Assembly: GCA_947503575.1 (NCBI GenBank)
Contig: CANNDZ010000002.1
Location: 742,753 to 806,752 of the forward strand
Reading direction: 5' to 3'
DNA from: an uncultured Kordiimonas sp.
GTDB taxonomy: Bacteria; Pseudomonadota; Alphaproteobacteria; Sphingomonadales; Kordiimonadaceae
Length of the DNA stretch: 64,000 nt
Part shown: piece after piece, positions 62,204-64,000 of the stretch
Layout: every line of letters begins with the position of its first letter
How positions within the stretch are numbered: the first letter of the stretch is position 1
The notes under the pieces: generated by a model
Databases searched by the model: none
What the model saw: only the letters and a program-made list of their open reading frames with translations
Told to the model about the DNA's origin: nothing
Translations under genes and position numbers: made by a program

Positions 62204-62845
62204 ATGCATCAGGTTTTTGAACAATTGGCCCGACATCACGTGGTTCCGGTTCTGGAACTGCCGGACGAGAAGCCAGCTCTGGAAGTTATGCAGGCTCTGG
62301 TTGCTGGCGAGCTGCCGGTCGCTGAGGTAACGCTGCGCTCTGCTGCCGCACTACCGGCATTGCAGGCAATGTCAGCTGCGTTTCAAGATGTGCTTTTGGG
62401 GGCAGGAACGGTCTCATCGGCTGACGAGGTTGATGCTGCAGTAGCAGCTGGCGCACAATTCGTGGTAACACCCGGTCTCAACCCATCGGTTATCTCTAGG
62501 TGTTTCAGCAAAAACATCCCGGTTATTCCGGGCGTTTGTACTCCATCGGATGTCGAGACGGCTCGCACTTACAATCTGAATATCCTCAAGTTTTTCCCGG
62601 CAGAGGCCGCAGGTGGTGTTGCCATGCTGGATGCGCTGGCAGGGCCCTATAAAGATCTTAAATTTGTCCCCACCGGGGGCATTGGTCCAGGCAATCTTCT
62701 CGATTATATTTCATGCAGAAATGTCCTGGCATGTGGCGGTAGCTGGATGGTTAAAAAGCACCTGATTGAAACCGGGGACTTTGATGAAGTTACACGCCTA
62801 ACCCGAGAAGCCCGGCGTTTACTTGCCCGGATGGAGGCGGCATAG
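62204..62845 (+). CDS. eda: KDPG aldolase
   Basis: Cleaves 2-keto-3-deoxy-6-phosphogluconate to pyruvate and glyceraldehyde-3-phosphate. The 213-aa class I aldolase shows the catalytic Glu in LPVAEVTLRSAAAL, the strand GAGTVSSADEVDAAVAAGAQF, the PGVCTPSDVETA loop and the Schiff-base Lys in LKFFPAEAAGG, followed by FVPTGGIGPGNLLDYI. It also cleaves related keto-hydroxyglutarate. It lies 22 nt after the SDR gene and its stop overlaps the kinase start (TAGTG). Confidence 0.96.
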   Translation: MHQVFEQLARHHVVPVLELPDEKPALEVMQALVAGELPVAEVTLRSAAALPALQAMSAAFQDVLLGAGTVSSADEVDAAVAAGAQFVVTPGLNPSVISRCFSKNIPVIPGVCTPSDVETARTYNLNILKFFPAEAAGGVAMLDALAGPYKDLKFVPTGGIGPGNLLDYISCRNVLACGGSWMVKKHLIETGDFDEVTRLTREARRLLARMEAA

Positions 62846-63864
62846 TGGCAAAAAAAATTGTAACATTCGGCGAGATCATGATGCGGCTCACCACGCCCGG
62901 CCGTCAGAGGTTCAGTCAGGCCAACAGCTACGATGCTACTTTCGGAGGCGGTGAAGCCAACGTGGCCGTATCTCTCGCCCGATTTGGTTGCAACTCGGTA
63001 TTCGCAACTGCACTACCTGATAATGCGCTTGCGGACAGTGTCCGCCAATGCCTGCAAGGCCACGGTGTAAGGGTTGAGGGGCCATCTGTTGAGGGGGCTC
63101 GCCTTGGACTCTATTTTATGGAAACAGGCGCCAACCAGCGCTCTGGTCAGGTTGTATATGACCGATCCAGCTCGGCATTTGCCAGCCTTGAAACCAGTGT
63201 CATTGATTGGGCGAGTGTGTTTGAGGATGCTGACTGGTTTCATGTGAGTGGAATTTCTCCCGCGGTTTCAGCCAGTGCTGCAGAAGTGACGCTCGAGGCA
63301 GTGGAAGCGGCGAAAGCGGCAGGTGTCAACGTATCACTGGACCTCAATTATCGGGCACGCTTGTGGCAGTATCCGTGTGACCCACGTGAGGTGATGCGCA
63401 AACTCGTCAGCCTCACCGATGTGCTGATAGCGGGGCGGGAAGACAGTCAAAAAAGCTTGGGTATAGCGGGAGAAGGAGATCCCGACAGCCAGGAGTATTT
63501 TCGTGTGTTAACGGCCAACCTCGAACAGGAATTCCCTGACTTGAGCGCGATTGCCGTAACAATCAGAGATACCAAAACCGCCGAACATCATGATTGGGCG
63601 GCTTGCCTGCGCACGGGTAAAGAAACCCTTTTTTCCAAGCAATATGAAATTCGGGACATCGTTGACCGGGTCGGCTCGGGCGATGCGTTTGCAGCTGGTT
63701 TGATTTTTGGGCTCACAGAAAAAATGGTCCCTAGAGATGCCTTGGAGTTCGCTGCCGCCGCCAACTGCCTGAAACATTCCATTGAAGGTGACTTCAACCT
63801 TGTTTCTGCTGACGAGGTAAAATGCTTGGCTTCTGGCGCTGAAACCGGCCGAGTTCAACGCTGA
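62845..63864 (+). CDS. kdgK: 2-keto-3-deoxygluconate kinase
   Basis: A 339-aa PfkB-family kinase phosphorylating KDG to KDPG, the last priming step. PfkB marks: GGGEANVAVSLARFG (substrate loop) and DRVGSGDAFAAGLIFGL with the catalytic Asp in GSGDAF; VAxxRxGxEGxxL-like region SIDWASVFEDADWFHVSGIS precedes. Start is GTG (GTGGCAAAA) overlapping the eda stop by one base. It is the last gene of the locus, 26 nt from a strong terminator. Confidence 0.94.
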   Translation: MAKKIVTFGEIMMRLTTPGRQRFSQANSYDATFGGGEANVAVSLARFGCNSVFATALPDNALADSVRQCLQGHGVRVEGPSVEGARLGLYFMETGANQRSGQVVYDRSSSAFASLETSVIDWASVFEDADWFHVSGISPAVSASAAEVTLEAVEAAKAAGVNVSLDLNYRARLWQYPCDPREVMRKLVSLTDVLIAGREDSQKSLGIAGEGDPDSQEYFRVLTANLEQEFPDLSAIAVTIRDTKTAEHHDWAACLRTGKETLFSKQYEIRDIVDRVGSGDAFAAGLIFGLTEKMVPRDALEFAAAANCLKHSIEGDFNLVSADEVKCLASGAETGRVQR

Positions 63865-63890
63865 CAGTTTAAAAGCGAAACCATAACAGC

Positions 63891-63918
63891 AAAAGGCGCC
63901 CCATAAGGGACGCCTTTT
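63891..63918. terminator. Terminator at the end of the alginate locus
   Basis: AAAAGGCG and CCC (63891-63898, 63900-63902) pair with GGG and CGCCTTTT (63907-63909, 63911-63918) around an ATAA loop with one C-A mismatch. T-runs on both strands make it usable for both kdgK and the tRNA gene. Confidence 0.85.
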
Positions 63919-63925
63919 GACTGTT

Positions 63926-64000
<75 letters not shown>

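Overview
The window reads as a chromosomal segment of a Gram-negative alphaproteobacterium, most likely marine. Pointers are a DUF3035 (BamF-type) lipoprotein behind lspA, a membrane-anchored degenerate EAL protein of TipF type, a TIGR01459 HAD protein, a cheY-cheZ pair, a MutL carrying the endonuclease motif, a Caulobacter-type TonB-dependent receptor and an alginate-degradation locus. The order (perhaps Kordiimonadales or a relative) is a guess. I see no insertion sequences, prophage genes, CRISPR arrays or rRNA.

Layout. 1-12 kb is mixed housekeeping: a MAPEG protein cut by the window edge, an SRPBCC protein, a GalNAc-transferase-like glycosyltransferase, a MATE exporter, an acyl-CoA dehydrogenase, several small envelope proteins, an SCP2 protein, a TipF-like EAL protein and a HAD phosphatase. 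12-17.5 kb holds cheY-cheZ, ribF, an orphan solute-binding protein, TerC and a degenerate receiver. 17.7-21.6 kb is ileS-lspA-DUF3035. 21.7-28.9 kb has an ArsR/SRPBCC pair and then a DNA-repair block: an alpha/beta hydrolase, a PhrB-type iron-sulfur photolyase, a 51-aa DUF2256 protein, a second photolyase and mutL. 29-34 kb carries small stress or membrane genes, a MarR regulator and an M1 peptidase/DUF6702 operon. 34.5-40.6 kb is a divergent amino-sugar cassette: murQ, an FAD-linked D-lactate-type dehydrogenase and nagA on minus, an SSS symporter and a BadF-type sugar kinase on plus. 40.8-50.8 kb contains a Baeyer-Villiger-like monooxygenase, a membrane LytTR regulator, a Tat-exported epimerase-like protein, an exported KatG, a short photolyase-like FAD protein with a tail-to-tail DUF2805 partner, a cytochrome c/Vgb-propeller fusion and a glycosyltransferase.

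50.9-63.9 kb is a complete alginate-utilisation locus, all on plus: GntR regulator, TonB receptor, PL6 lyase lipoprotein, PL17 oligoalginate lyase, KdgF cupin, MFS uronate transporter, SDR reductase, KDPG aldolase and KDG kinase. It ends at a strong hairpin terminator followed by a minus-strand initiator tRNA cut by the window end. The inferred flow is alginate to oligomers (PL6), uptake (TonB receptor), unsaturated uronates (PL17), import (MFS), DEH (KdgF), KDG (SDR), KDPG (KdgK), then pyruvate and glyceraldehyde-3-phosphate (Eda).

The strongest candidates for something under-described are: the three photolyase-family proteins with small conserved partners, one of which seems to carry its alpha/beta domain after the FAD domain; the murQ/D-lactate dehydrogenase/nagA cassette; and several self-overlapping operator arrays (GntR, ArsR, MarR) that can be read directly from dyad repeats.
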